64,000 nt of DNA. Origin: Proteus terrae. Lineage in GTDB: Bacteria > Pseudomonadota > Gammaproteobacteria > Enterobacterales > Enterobacteriaceae. Of the stretch, positions 45,657-55,570 are shown piece after piece. Position 1 is the stretch's first letter. The number at the start of each line of letters is the position of its first letter. Made by a program: the position numbers and the translations under genes. The stretch spans positions 90,278 to 154,277 of the forward strand of contig NZ_PENS01000012.1 of the NCBI RefSeq assembly GCF_003144325.1, given 5' to 3'. The notes below the pieces were generated by a model. The model was not told where the DNA came from. It was given only the letters and a program-made list of their open reading frames with translations, and searched no databases.

Positions 45657-45999
45657 GTTCCTTATTGATCGAAATCAATCTGATTTCGACTGAGGCTTAT
45701 TATATGTAAATAATGCAGTTGACTTCACATTCCTTTATTTCCCAATCAAATTTAATTTAAAAAATTAAACTTATTTTACAAGATTGATCTAAATAATTAA
45801 TTTAAAAATTAAAGGGATCTAAAATTTGATTTTTATCAAAAAACAAATATGTTTATAATCTTAATTAAAAAACCAATTTAGCAAAAATAAAGAAATCAAT
45901 ATTTAATTAATTTCTTTATTTTTAATTACGCTTATTTTTTCATCTGAATCATTATATCTTTATACTGCTGTTTTTTATTAAAAATAGAATCACCACCAG
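45657..45999. other. AT-rich intergenic region without genes
   Basis: These 343 bp hold the promoter of the TetR-like gene near 45657-45720 and long A/T runs. No open frame with coding character, tRNA or strong hairpin is visible. Confidence 0.6.
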
Positions 46000-46602
46000 T
46001 TAAATGGTATTAAATTTGGTTTTATCTTTAGGTGAAGAACTCAATAATTCCATATTTTTATTTCCTGTCGGAAGAGTATTACGAATATTTCCATCAGAAA
46101 GAGGAGCCTCGTAAGGATCAGAATAAATTTCCTCACTAGGTATATTTACGCAATCAATAACAATACTATATTCATCTTCAATTGCTGGTGATTTATTTTC
46201 ATTCCTTGACTCAAGGAGTTTTCCTATTAAATCTAAAATATCTTCATTTATTTCATCATATATAGGGTCTTCTTTATTATTCATTTCTTCATATATATTT
46301 CCCCCTTCATATATGTCGTTTTCTATATTATCTATTTCTCCATTTACTTGATCTTCTGTCGTATTCATTCCACATTTTTCATTTAAAAAATCCTTTAAAT
46401 TACCGAGTGAAGTTTTTTTTGGATCATTATAATTAATAAGACTCAGATCTGTTGCAGCTTGTCTAAAAGAAATATTACTATTAAATAAACCCGTTATACC
46501 CGAACGAAGACTAGAAAAAAAATCGATAACACTGTTTATTGCTTTTCCTGCTCCTGTTGTCAGTTGATTCACTGTATCTCTAAATATAGAATTAATATTC
46601 AT
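46000..46602 (-). CDS. Orphan protein with clustered phosphotyrosine-like motifs; candidate type III effector
   Basis: This 200-residue product belongs to no family I recognise. Residues 10-40 form an amphipathic/hydrophobic region (VNQLTTGAGKAINSVIDFFS). Residues 90-170 are acidic and contain repeated tyrosine motifs: Y98 (NDIYEG), Y104 (GNIYEEM), Y115 (DPIYDEI), Y145 (DEYSIV), Y160 (EEIYSDP) and Y164 (DPYEAP). IYDE/IYEE contexts resemble sites phosphorylated by host Src-family kinases in effectors such as Tir and EPIYA proteins. It has no signal peptide and is very AT-rich like the T3SS genes. It stands alone, 126 bp from metY. The effector role is an inference. Confidence 0.65.
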   Translation of the reverse strand: MNINSIFRDTVNQLTTGAGKAINSVIDFFSSLRSGITGLFNSNISFRQAATDLSLINYNDPKKTSLGNLKDFLNEKCGMNTTEDQVNGEIDNIENDIYEGGNIYEEMNNKEDPIYDEINEDILDLIGKLLESRNENKSPAIEDEYSIVIDCVNIPSEEIYSDPYEAPLSDGNIRNTLPTGNKNMELLSSSPKDKTKFNTI

Positions 46603-46673
46603 TTATATCCTTATATTAATTAAAATAAATTTAAATTGATTGCCGATAATATTGAAATTAAGATCTTAAAATA

Positions 46674-46703
46674 TAAAAAAACCTCCTTTAAATAAAGAAG
46701 GTT
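46674..46703 (-). terminator. Terminator after the O-acetylhomoserine lyase gene
   Basis: On the minus strand AACCTTCTTT pairs with AAAGGAGGTT (one G-U wobble) around ATTT and is followed by a run of T residues. It separates metY from the orphan gene at 46000-46602, whose promoter must therefore lie within 46603-46673. Confidence 0.85.
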
Positions 46704-46728
46704 TTAAATTGATAATTGATAACTGTAA

Positions 46729-48003
46729 TTAAATGCTGGCTTTTAATGCTTGTTCTAAATCTGCAAGAATATCGTCAATATGTTCAATACCAATAGATAA
46801 ACGGATCAAATCTCGTGAAACACCAGCGCGTTCTAATTCTTCATCATTTAATTGACGATGAGTGGTTGAAGCTGGATGACATGCTAATGATTTTGCATCA
46901 CCAATATTCACAAGGCGAACAATGAGTTGCAGTGCATCAATAAATTTTGCTCCAGCTTCTGCGCCCCCTTTAATACCAAAAGAGAGAATACCGGCTGGTT
47001 TACCTGACATATAACGTACCGCTAAATCATGCTCAGGGTGATTGCTTAAACCTGCATATTTAACCCATGCAACTTGAGGATGGTTTTGCAAATATTCTGC
47101 TACTTTCTGTGCATTTTCAGTGTGGCGATCCATACGTAGTGCCAGCGTTTCTAACCCTTGTAGGATCAAAAATGCATTAAAAGGTGATAGAGCCGCACCA
47201 GTTCCACGCAAAGGCGCAACACGACATCTTGCTATATAAGCCGCCGCACCAAAGTGCTCGACATAATTTACCCCGTGATAAGAAACATCAGGTGTATTTA
47301 AAATCTCAAAACGATCTTTATGCTCAGCCCAAGGGAATTTACCGGAATCAACAACAATGCCTCCGATAGAATTACCATGACCGCCAATATATTTGGTTAA
47401 AGAGTGAATAATAATATCCGCACCATGTTCAAAAGGGCGACATAAATAAGGTGTGGCAACCGTATTATCAACAATTAAAGGTACGCCATGACGATGAGCG
47501 ACATCGGCCAATGCTTGGATATCGACAATATTTCCACTTGGATTTGTGATGGTTTCACAAAATACCGCTTTTGTTTTATCGTCAATTAACGCTTCAAGAG
47601 CGGCAATATCATCATGAGGAGCAAAGCGTGCCTCAATACCAATACGAGGAAATGTGTGCGCCATTAAGTTATAAGTACCGCCATAAAGCTTAGCGACAGA
47701 AACAATATTATCCCCCACTTGTGCAATAGTTTGAATTGCATAAGTGATAGCAGCCATGCCCGATGCTACGGCAACTGCCGCAATTCCGCCCTCTAATGCT
47801 GCAACACGTTTTTCTAATACGTCATTGGTTGGATTCATTATGCGGGTATAAATATTACCGGGCACTTTTAAGTCAAAGAGATCCGCACCATGCTGCGTAT
47901 CATCAAATGCATAAGATGTTGTTTGATAAATAGGTACAGCAACGGCTTTTGTAGTTGGATCAGGTGAATAACCCGCGTGAACAGAGAGTGTCTCAAGTTT
48001 CAT
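46729..48003 (-). CDS. metY: O-acetylhomoserine (thiol)-lyase
   Basis: This 424-residue PLP enzyme of the Cys/Met metabolism family makes homocysteine or methionine from O-acetylhomoserine and sulfide or methanethiol. PLP is bound by Lys204 in HSLTKYIGGHG. The N-terminus KLETLSVHAGYSPDPTTKA and the YTRIMNPTNDVLEKR block are typical of the O-acetylhomoserine type rather than MetB/MetC, as is the longer length (~425 against ~385). It is monocistronic with its own terminator. A convincing MetJ box was not found upstream. Confidence 0.9.
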   Translation of the reverse strand: MKLETLSVHAGYSPDPTTKAVAVPIYQTTSYAFDDTQHGADLFDLKVPGNIYTRIMNPTNDVLEKRVAALEGGIAAVAVASGMAAITYAIQTIAQVGDNIVSVAKLYGGTYNLMAHTFPRIGIEARFAPHDDIAALEALIDDKTKAVFCETITNPSGNIVDIQALADVAHRHGVPLIVDNTVATPYLCRPFEHGADIIIHSLTKYIGGHGNSIGGIVVDSGKFPWAEHKDRFEILNTPDVSYHGVNYVEHFGAAAYIARCRVAPLRGTGAALSPFNAFLILQGLETLALRMDRHTENAQKVAEYLQNHPQVAWVKYAGLSNHPEHDLAVRYMSGKPAGILSFGIKGGAEAGAKFIDALQLIVRLVNIGDAKSLACHPASTTHRQLNDEELERAGVSRDLIRLSIGIEHIDDILADLEQALKASI

Positions 48004-48266
48004 AGCAATTCCTTTTTTGTTGCATTTGTTCTTATAGTATTACTTATACTCTAAATAATTCGAGATGTGGCTAGACAGCAAGTGAATAAGTCACTAATCA
48101 GTAAAGCTACAAATTGAAATATGATGAGTATAGATAAGCCGATATTCCTCTCACCGCATAGTGAAAAAATTTCAACTTGCACAAATGCTTCTTTTTTAAA
48201 TAGAGCTTATTAAGCCAATGATCTCTATTTACATCAATATTTAACTTAATAACCCTCTATTTTGCA

Positions 48267-49181
48267 TTATTTTGCCGTTTTAAGTGGTTTTATCGTTTTT
48301 TGACGAGTTGCTAACCAGCAAATTAAAGAGCCCCCTGTCACCATCATTACCCCTTGCCAAAATGAGAAAGAGAGTGCGGTAGACAACAATATTGATGAGA
48401 ATGCAGTAGAAATAACGGGAGTGAAATAAGAAAGTGTGGCTAATAAGGTCACATTGCCCCTGATCATACCGATTGTCCAAGCAGCATTTGCAAGCCCAAT
48501 AGCGGCACCAGTTATTAACAATAGCGTGATACTTTTTGTATTAACGATCCACTCTACTGGCGCGGAGAATAGGTATTGCCCCCACAAGGCAAGTGACGTT
48601 AATAAGAAGAAAGGCACAATACCGTTATTCCCGCCAGACATAAGGCGCGTTAAATTACTATAAAACGCCCATAAAATGGCACCTGAAAATGCCAATATAT
48701 AGCTTAATGGATTACTTTGAATATTCTTCCATAAACCGTCAATTGTTAGCGGATTATCACCACTAACAACCCAGACTAATCCACTAAATGCACATAATAA
48801 TCCGACAATCAGTAAAATAGAGAATCGTTGCTTATTAAGTATTACAGCAAGGGCTAACGTAAAACTAGGCCATAAATAGTTAACCATTCCTAGCTCTATG
48901 GCTTGTGTTCTGTCTGTTGCAAATCCTAAAGCCAGAGATAAGCACACTTCATAAGTAACAAATAATAGCCCACCCCAGAAGAGATAGCGTTTAGGAAAGC
49001 GTGATAACTTAGGTACTCCTAAGATCAAAATAAGAAAGAGTGTGCCTGTGGTATAAATCAGTGCAGCACCTCCTACAGCACCAAAATACTCACTAATATT
49101 ACGAATTAAGCCAACAATGGTGCTCCAAAGAAGAATAGCAACAATGCCATATAACGTCCCTTTTGATGAGCTAGATATCAT
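48267..49181 (-). CDS. yddG: YddG-like aromatic amino acid exporter (EamA/DMT family)
   Basis: This 304-residue protein has ten hydrophobic helices in two EamA halves. Strong similarity to E. coli YddG is visible in the family-defining segments LLWSTIVGLIRNISE, QAIELGMVNYLWPSFTL, SYFTPVISTAFSSILL and SFSFWQGVMM. It exports aromatic amino acids and related compounds across the inner membrane. It is encoded alone on the minus strand. No hairpin was found directly after the gene. Confidence 0.9.
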   Translation of the reverse strand: MISSSSKGTLYGIVAILLWSTIVGLIRNISEYFGAVGGAALIYTTGTLFLILILGVPKLSRFPKRYLFWGGLLFVTYEVCLSLALGFATDRTQAIELGMVNYLWPSFTLALAVILNKQRFSILLIVGLLCAFSGLVWVVSGDNPLTIDGLWKNIQSNPLSYILAFSGAILWAFYSNLTRLMSGGNNGIVPFFLLTSLALWGQYLFSAPVEWIVNTKSITLLLITGAAIGLANAAWTIGMIRGNVTLLATLSYFTPVISTAFSSILLSTALSFSFWQGVMMVTGGSLICWLATRQKTIKPLKTAK

Positions 49182-50058
49182 TTTGTGCCTTCAGATTTAA
49201 GATTTTATCATTAGAACCGATATTAAAATAAAACCAGCATAATTGCTTTAATCACTTTTATGCAAAAATAATAAAGAAAAAATTGAATGGTGAAACATTT
49301 TGTTACAATTAATATCAAGCAGAAAACACATTGATCTACTCCCATAGGTAGTGAAAAAAGTATCATCAATTTTATATTTTTAAAATATGTATTTTAATTT
49401 CAACTTAAAATGAATAAATAATATTTCTACTTTTTTTATAAAATATAAATTTAAAATTTATATTTGAATAAAGAAACAGACAATATTGTCTTTTTTGAAC
49501 ACAAAAAGTGTTATTTTTTGTATCATTCTATAAATAGTTTCACTATGAAATATATTTTATGAAACATCATCTTATAAGTATATTTACATCATCTTTTTAA
49601 GATGCTCTCTATTAGAGTCAAATAACAGAGTAAAAACAAAAAGTAAAAAAATGATAAATATCAACACGATACAAGAAAACATAAAAATCATTAGATAAAG
49701 TAATATATTTATCCACTTTTTAACACTAACTATTACCGATAGTTATCACGACATCAATAGATACCACCTATAAAACAAGCTAAAAACGATCGTTTAAAAC
49801 GATTTCTCTATTTTTTTTAGCACATCTATAATTTTTGAAAATTTGACTTAGGTGTGAATATGACTGTTTTATCGTTTTTACGATAATTGCGGTAATCAGC
49901 GCTCTGTTAAATATATATAAATAGTCTTACGTTACACGTCTAAAAATAATTTATCCCCTTTTATTCTCTATCTAAGAATAGGAAATAAATAGAGTTAACT
50001 GTTAGCTTAATTTATTAAGTTAACGGTTAGATATATATTTAAAAAATAGGAACAATTA
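49182..50058. promoter_or_regulatory. AT-rich control region upstream of the fimbrial operon
   Basis: These 877 bp contain no coding frame I can support. Visible elements are the palindrome ATCGTTTAAAACGAT (49789-49803), the related inverted repeat TTATCG...CGATAA (49869-49886), and a direct repeat GTTAAC-N-GTTAG (49994-50005 and 50019-50030) flanking CTTAAT/ATTAAG just before the pilin start. Long A/T tracts suggest H-NS type silencing. I saw no recombinase gene or clear pair of long inverted repeats of the MR/P switch type. Confidence 0.5.
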
Positions 50059-50619
50059 ATGAAAAAGTTATTATTATCTGCAATTATTACTTCTGCAATG
50101 GCAGTTATTGCAGCACCTGCATTTGCAGAAGATACTGGTACTCCTGCACCAACAGAAGTAACAGTCAATGGCGGTACTGTTAACTTTGAAGGTTCTGTTG
50201 TAAATGCAGCCTGTGGTGTTGATAGTAGCTCAGCAAATCAAACTGTTCGTTTAGGTCAATTCCGCGTGGCCGAATTTACCAAAAAAGGTGACGAAACAGG
50301 TCGTATTCCTTTTAGTATTAAATTAAATAACTGCGATATTACAGTTTCAACATTAGCGGCAATTACTTTTAATGGCACTGCTTCTGATGGCGATGCAAAT
50401 GCATTTGCATTACAAGGTAGTGGTGCGGCTACAAATGTAGCATTAAAAATTACTGACTCAAGCAGTAAAAATGTTATTCCAGGGCAACCATCAACGACTC
50501 AAAAGTTAATTGAGGGCGAAAACCAATTAAATTATAACGCATCTCTAGTTTCAACTGATGATACTGTTAAGGCAGGTAGCGCAAACGTTACCACAAACTT
50601 TATGGTTACTTACTCTTAA
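50059..50619 (+). CDS. Major fimbrial subunit (MrpA/PmfA-like pilin)
   Basis: This 186-residue type 1-class pilin has a signal peptide (1-23, ending APAFA) and a mature part with the disulfide pair Cys in VNAACGVD and LNNCDIT. The C-terminal beta-zipper end is TTNFMVTYS with the penultimate tyrosine. The N-terminal extension VTVNGGTVNFEGSVVNAAC supplies the donor strand. GGAAC precedes the ATG. It is first in the operon, and a 96-bp gap with a weak hairpin separates it from the chaperone gene, which favours higher expression of the pilin. Confidence 0.93.
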   Translation: MKKLLLSAIITSAMAVIAAPAFAEDTGTPAPTEVTVNGGTVNFEGSVVNAACGVDSSSANQTVRLGQFRVAEFTKKGDETGRIPFSIKLNNCDITVSTLAAITFNGTASDGDANAFALQGSGAATNVALKITDSSSKNVIPGQPSTTQKLIEGENQLNYNASLVSTDDTVKAGSANVTTNFMVTYS

Positions 50620-50648
50620 TTGCTAATCATTTTTGATTGATATCTTAT

Positions 50649-50669
50649 TGCCAAGGACGGCATATTTTT
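50649..50669 (+). terminator. Possible attenuator after the major pilin gene
   Basis: A short hairpin (TGCC-AAGGAC-GGCA) followed by TATTTTTA lies 30 bp after the pilin stop. The stem is only 4 bp, so termination would be partial at best. Confidence 0.35.
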
Positions 50670-50715
50670 ATCAAAAAATAATTGTCCTATATTCATTATC
50701 TAATGTATTTCTATT

Positions 50716-51396
50716 ATGAAAAAAATACTTACATTCCTTATTATTTTTCTCTTTCCATTATTATCTTACTCTAATGGTGTTTCATTAGGTGCCACACGTA
50801 TTATTTATAACTCGAATATTAAACAAACCAATCTTGTTATTACTAACTCAGATAAAGAAAATAGCTTTTTAATTCAATCATGGGTTTCTGATAATCAAGG
50901 AATTAAAAATAATGATTTTATAGTCACACCTCCTTTATATATTCTTGATGCCAATAAAGAAAATGCATTAAGAATTATGTATACCGGAGTACCATTACCT
51001 GAAGATAGAGAAAGTTTATTTTGGATGAATGTAAAAGTGATCCCTTCATTACAAGATGAACTTGCTAAGGAAAATACACTACAAATCGCAATACAGAGCC
51101 GAATAAAGCTTTTCTATCGTCCAGGAAATTTACCTGCATATAATGAAAAATTTGCAAATGAGATTTCTTTTTCTTACCAAAATGGTGAGCTTATTGCGAA
51201 TAATCCAACACCTTATCATATAACTATGGTGAATTTAGCAGTAGTGGATAATCAACTTCCAGCAAGCATCATGATCAATCCGTTATCTCAATTAATGTTA
51301 GGAAAAATAAAGAGTAATGCGAAGCTAATTTCATTCCAAACAATCAATGATTATGGCGCACAGACAGCTGTATTAAAAAAAGAAATTTCTCATTAA
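50716..51396 (+). CDS. Periplasmic fimbrial chaperone (PapD family)
   Basis: This 226-residue protein has a signal peptide (1-19) and the PapD two-domain fold: ATRIIYNSNIKQTNLVITNSD (strand A1/B1), FIVTPPLYILDANKENALRI with the conserved Pro-Pro and Arg, and IKLFYRP, the domain-joining motif. It delivers subunits to the usher. The order pilin-chaperone-usher differs from mrp, where the usher precedes the chaperone. The usher gene starts 36 bp later. Confidence 0.92.
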   Translation: MKKILTFLIIFLFPLLSYSNGVSLGATRIIYNSNIKQTNLVITNSDKENSFLIQSWVSDNQGIKNNDFIVTPPLYILDANKENALRIMYTGVPLPEDRESLFWMNVKVIPSLQDELAKENTLQIAIQSRIKLFYRPGNLPAYNEKFANEISFSYQNGELIANNPTPYHITMVNLAVVDNQLPASIMINPLSQLMLGKIKSNAKLISFQTINDYGAQTAVLKKEISH

Positions 51397-51432
51397 TGAT
51401 TACATCGGCTCCAAGCTTTTTGGTCAAAAAAC

Positions 51433-53954
51433 ATGATTAATAAAAATACAGTTTATTTTTTCTTTTCTGGTGCTATTACTATATCAATGGCTTTGCCATT
51501 TTTAGCACACGGTGCAAACCGATTTAATCCTGCATTTTTGGCTGACTCTCCCGATTCTGTCGCTGATTTAAGCTATTTTGAAGCCGGAAATAGTATCAAA
51601 CCAGGGGATTATCCTCTTGATATTATTTTTAATCATGAATATCTGAGAACAGAAAACATCCGTTTTATTAGCCAAGATAAAAATGTAATCCCTTGTTTAA
51701 ATAAATCTTTTTATCAATCATTAGCCATTAATACTAAAATATTTTCTAAAATTGAAAATGCCTTAGATAATCAATGTATTAATATTGAAGACATTATTCC
51801 TGACTCTATTGTTAATTATGACATTGAGAAGCAAGCCTTAAAAATTCAAATTCCTCAAGCCGCTTTAGATCTTAAAGCTCGTGGTTATATTCCACCAGAG
51901 AAATGGGATAACGGTATTACTGCGGGAATATTAAATTATACCTTTAGTGGAGCCAATAGTTGGGGAAACTCCCATAATAATAGTTACTATCTAAATCTAC
52001 GTAGTGGGATCAATATTGGTGCTTGGCGATTAAGAGATTATTCCACTTGGAATTCATCAAATGGAAAAAACCAGTGGAACCACATCAATACTTATCTTCA
52101 ACGCAATATTGTATCGCTAAAAAGCCAATTACAAATTGGCGACAGTTATACGTCATCAACACTTTTTGACAGCATTAATTTCCGAGGAATTTCCTTAGAA
52201 AGCGATGACACCATGTTACCTGATAGTCAAAGAGGTTTTGCTCCTATTGTTAGAGGAATAGCAAATAGTAATGCCAAAGTCGTTATAAGACAAAATGGCT
52301 ACATTATTTACCAAACCTTTGTCGCTCCTGGAGCATTTGAAATTAAGGATCTCTATCCAACATCAAATAGCGGAGATCTCTATGTTTCTGTTGAAGAAAA
52401 TGACGGCGGAAAACATGATTATGTCGTACCGTATTCTGCGGTACCCATTTTACAGCGGGAAGGTCAAAAACAATTTGTTATTCAAGCAGGTGAAATTCGC
52501 CAAAATAACCAAAATAAAAAGCCACGCTTTTTACAAGGTCACCTAATTTATGGATTGCCTTATGACACAACAGTATATAGTGGAGCTTTAGTTACAGCAG
52601 ATTATCAATCTTATGCACTTGGGGCCGGTAAAAATATGGGCACCTTGGGCGCATTATCAACGGATATCACTTTTGCTCATAGCAGACTACCTGATGATTC
52701 GATATCTGAGGGCTACTCTTTACGTTTTCTCTACGCAAAATCACTTAACCAATTTGGCACTAATTTTCAATTATTAGGCTATCGCTACTCTACTGCTGGA
52801 TTTTACACATTAGAAGAGACGCTCAACACGCGTATGTCTGGTTATCTCTATGAGGATAATCAACAAACACCTTCACGTTATTTTGATCTGCGTAATCATA
52901 AAAAAGGCAGTCTCCAGATCAATTTGTCACAACAACTTGCCGATTATGGCTCTGTTTTTATGACAACACACTGGCAAAACTATTGGGGAACAAATGAGAA
53001 AAATGTATTAATACAAACGGGTTATAACGGCAATATCAAAGGACTTTCTTACAACATTATTTATAGTTATAACCGCATGATGAATAGTGGAGAACGAGAT
53101 CAAACTCTCTCTCTCTTGGAATTTCTATTCCGTTACAACTTCTTATGCCTTCCGGTTATCAACCCGTCAATAGTGCCTATCTCACTTATAACTACAGCCA
53201 TAATAATAACGGCTATTCTGCTCATAATGCAGGTGTTGCAGGCACTTTACTCGACGACAATACATTAAATTACAGTGTCCAACAGGGATATAGCAATCAA
53301 GGTGGCAGTTATACAGGAAGTGCATCCCTTGGATATCAAAGCCGATATGGCAATCTCAATGCTGGTTATAACTACCATCAAGATGCTCAACAACTCAATT
53401 ATAGCCTTGCAGGTGGTATGTTGTTACATAGTGAAGGGATCACATTAAGTCAGCCATTAAGTTCAAATACTATTTTAGTCGATGCTGGCAAAACAGCAGA
53501 TGTACCTATTGATAATGCAACGGGGATTTATACCGATTGGCGTGGATTCGCGGTCATTCCCTATGCCACAGCTTATCGCCAAAACAAAGTTGCTCTTGAT
53601 ACCACTGCCCTCCCTGACAATGTTGAAATTGAGCAAAATATTCAGCAAGTTATTCCTACTCAAGGTGCAGTTATTAAAGTTAGCTTTGACGCCAAAACAG
53701 GATATCGCTTATTACTGACATTAAGACAACAAGGACGACCTCTACCTTTCGGTGCAATTGCCACCGATAAGCTAAATAATCTCTCCGGTATTGTGGGCGA
53801 TGATGGTTTGCTCTACCTCTCTGGTGTACCACTCTCAGGCCTATTAGATGTTCGTTGGGGCAATGGATCGTCCAAACATTGCCAAGTGCGCTATCAACTA
53901 CCTCTTGAGCAACTTAATGAGCCCTTTGTAAAAATGACACAGGAGTGCCAATAA
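51433..53954 (+). pseudogene. Fimbrial outer-membrane usher, split by a frameshift in a CT repeat at 53105-53116
   Basis: The 5' frame (51433-53268) encodes the signal peptide, N-terminal domain and most of the barrel up to ERDQTLSL, then runs into unrelated sequence. The correct continuation is in another frame: [20 protein letters not shown] and onward to the C-terminal domains ending FVKMTQECQ at 53954. The shift falls in (CT)6. With five CT units the gene reads [11 protein letters not shown] and gives 839 residues, a normal usher length. As read, export would fail. It could be slippage-switched, decayed or an error. The next gene's ATG overlaps the usher stop (TAATG). Confidence 0.9.
53105..53116 (+). 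repeat. (CT)6 dinucleotide tract at the usher frameshift
   Basis: Six CT units run from 53105 to 53116. Loss of one unit, or a 1-nt gain, restores the usher frame. Confidence 0.85.
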
Positions 53955-54472
53955 TGCGCAGATTAATGCTTATTTTGGCTTTATTGATGCTTTCTATAAG
54001 TAAAGGCAATACTTATGACACTTTAGTTCAAATTAATGCTCGAGTAACTGGCAACACTTGCACGGTAGAAACCAACTCAAAAACAATTACAGTAAAACTA
54101 GGTGATATCGCGACTAAAGATTTCACTTCAACGACAATTGCTCAACAACGTACACCTATTATCCCTTTTAGTATTAAGTTGGTAGATTGCCAACCCGAAG
54201 CCAGCGGCGTAAAAGTCAGCTTTAAAGGAACACCTTCTGCATCTGATAATACATTACTTGCAGTTAATAAGGATGGTGCTCAAGGCGTTGCTATTGCACT
54301 TATGGATAAGTCAGGCACACCTATTGCCATCAATGAAAAAAGCCAACCTTACCTGTTATTGCCTAATCAAGATAATACCTTGCAATTCTACGCCCGATAC
54401 ATCGCAACACATTTGCCAGTCAGTTCAGGGCAAGCTAATGCGACTACAACCTTTTTACTGGAGTACCAATAA
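53954..54472 (+). CDS. Minor fimbrial subunit
   Basis: The ATG at 53954 (172 residues) is preceded by AGGAG at the right distance and overlaps the usher stop. A GTG nine bases earlier is less likely. Signal peptide (about 1-20), cysteine pair in GNTCTVET and LVDCQPE, and the C-terminal strand TTFLLEYQ are those of a small pilin-domain adaptor. It probably links the tip adhesin to the shaft. Its stop overlaps the next start as TAATG. Confidence 0.88.
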   Translation: MRRLMLILALLMLSISKGNTYDTLVQINARVTGNTCTVETNSKTITVKLGDIATKDFTSTTIAQQRTPIIPFSIKLVDCQPEASGVKVSFKGTPSASDNTLLAVNKDGAQGVAIALMDKSGTPIAINEKSQPYLLLPNQDNTLQFYARYIATHLPVSSGQANATTTFLLEYQ

Positions 54473-55545
54473 TGAAATATTCCCTTTCTTTCTTATCATT
54501 ACTGGTTTTTTTAGTGTTTACTCCTGAAAAGATGGCATGGGCAGTGGCAGATCCTCTTATTGTATCACCTGTACCGATGAATTTTGATGGTGCAGCAGAC
54601 GGAACACCCGCTGGTACCCCCATCACGTCAACATGGATTGGAGAGACATCTGTTCATAACGGCTTTAAATGTGAGAATAAATTTCTACAAAAATGCTGGG
54701 TTGAAACGCTCTATGCTAATGCACTGGGTTCAAAAATAAGTGGGATCTATTATTACGAAGGGAGTAATCGATATCCGGTTTATTCGCTAGCTGGTGTAAA
54801 AGGTATTGGTTACGCCTTTGGTTTAAAAGATAACAATGACAATGTTTCTTATGTCCCTATTGATGTCGGCACTGGCTCTAGTGCAACTATTATTTATCCA
54901 GCTGTAGGCTCTACCGTAAATAAAGGTGTAGACCGTGTTTCATTAAAAGCAAAAGTTGTCTTTGTTGTTACTGACGAACACTTAGAAACGGGTGTTTATA
55001 ATATTCCTTACACCGTAATTGCCAATACTTGGTCTGAATATGGCGGAGGGCATAAAGGAAATAACACATCACTTGTCGCAATAAATCCTGTAACAATCAC
55101 CATTAAAGCTCGTGGTTGCACCGTAAATACCAAAAATCTTACTTATGAATTAGGTGATATCTCAATGAGAGATATGAGCGCTATCGGCTCAAAATCAAAA
55201 ACACAAACAAAGCCTATTTCAGTGAATTGCGACACCAATGTACATTTATACGCCAGCATGACTGACCAATCTACTTATTCTAATAATACGGATATTCTTA
55301 CATTAACATCAGGCTCAGATGCATCAGGTATTGGTATTCAATTTTTCTTTAATGATAACCCGACTCCAGTAACTTATGGGCCAGACATTAGTGCTACGGG
55401 GCAACCTAATCAACGTTTACTTCATATAACAACATCTAATAACGAAAACTACACATTAAACCTGTCAACCCGATATATCACGACTGGAACACTAAAACCT
55501 GGTAAAGCAAACGGGTTAGCCAGTCTGACTTTTTCTTATCAATAA
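54472..55545 (+). CDS. Fimbrial tip adhesin, two-domain
   Basis: This 357-residue exported protein has a signal peptide (1-24, AWA), an N-terminal lectin-like domain (about 25-205) with the cysteine pair in FKCENKFLQKCW, and a C-terminal pilin domain (about 206-357: ARGCTVNTKN, SVNCDTN, ending LASLTFSYQ). The layout matches FimH/MrpH-type tip adhesins. Its binding domain is not recognisable as a known class. It is translationally coupled to the minor subunit. Confidence 0.85.
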   Translation: MKYSLSFLSLLVFLVFTPEKMAWAVADPLIVSPVPMNFDGAADGTPAGTPITSTWIGETSVHNGFKCENKFLQKCWVETLYANALGSKISGIYYYEGSNRYPVYSLAGVKGIGYAFGLKDNNDNVSYVPIDVGTGSSATIIYPAVGSTVNKGVDRVSLKAKVVFVVTDEHLETGVYNIPYTVIANTWSEYGGGHKGNNTSLVAINPVTITIKARGCTVNTKNLTYELGDISMRDMSAIGSKSKTQTKPISVNCDTNVHLYASMTDQSTYSNNTDILTLTSGSDASGIGIQFFFNDNPTPVTYGPDISATGQPNQRLLHITTSNNENYTLNLSTRYITTGTLKPGKANGLASLTFSYQ

Positions 55546-55570
55546 TGATTTGAATTTTTAAGGCTGATAA

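Noticed and set aside
48004..48266. MetJ box upstream of metY
   Set aside because: The best stretch (AGATGTGGCTAGACAG) matches AGACGTCT repeats poorly.
49182..50058. Invertible promoter element like that of MR/P fimbriae
   Set aside because: No recombinase gene is nearby and no pair of long inverted repeats about 200-300 bp apart was found by eye.
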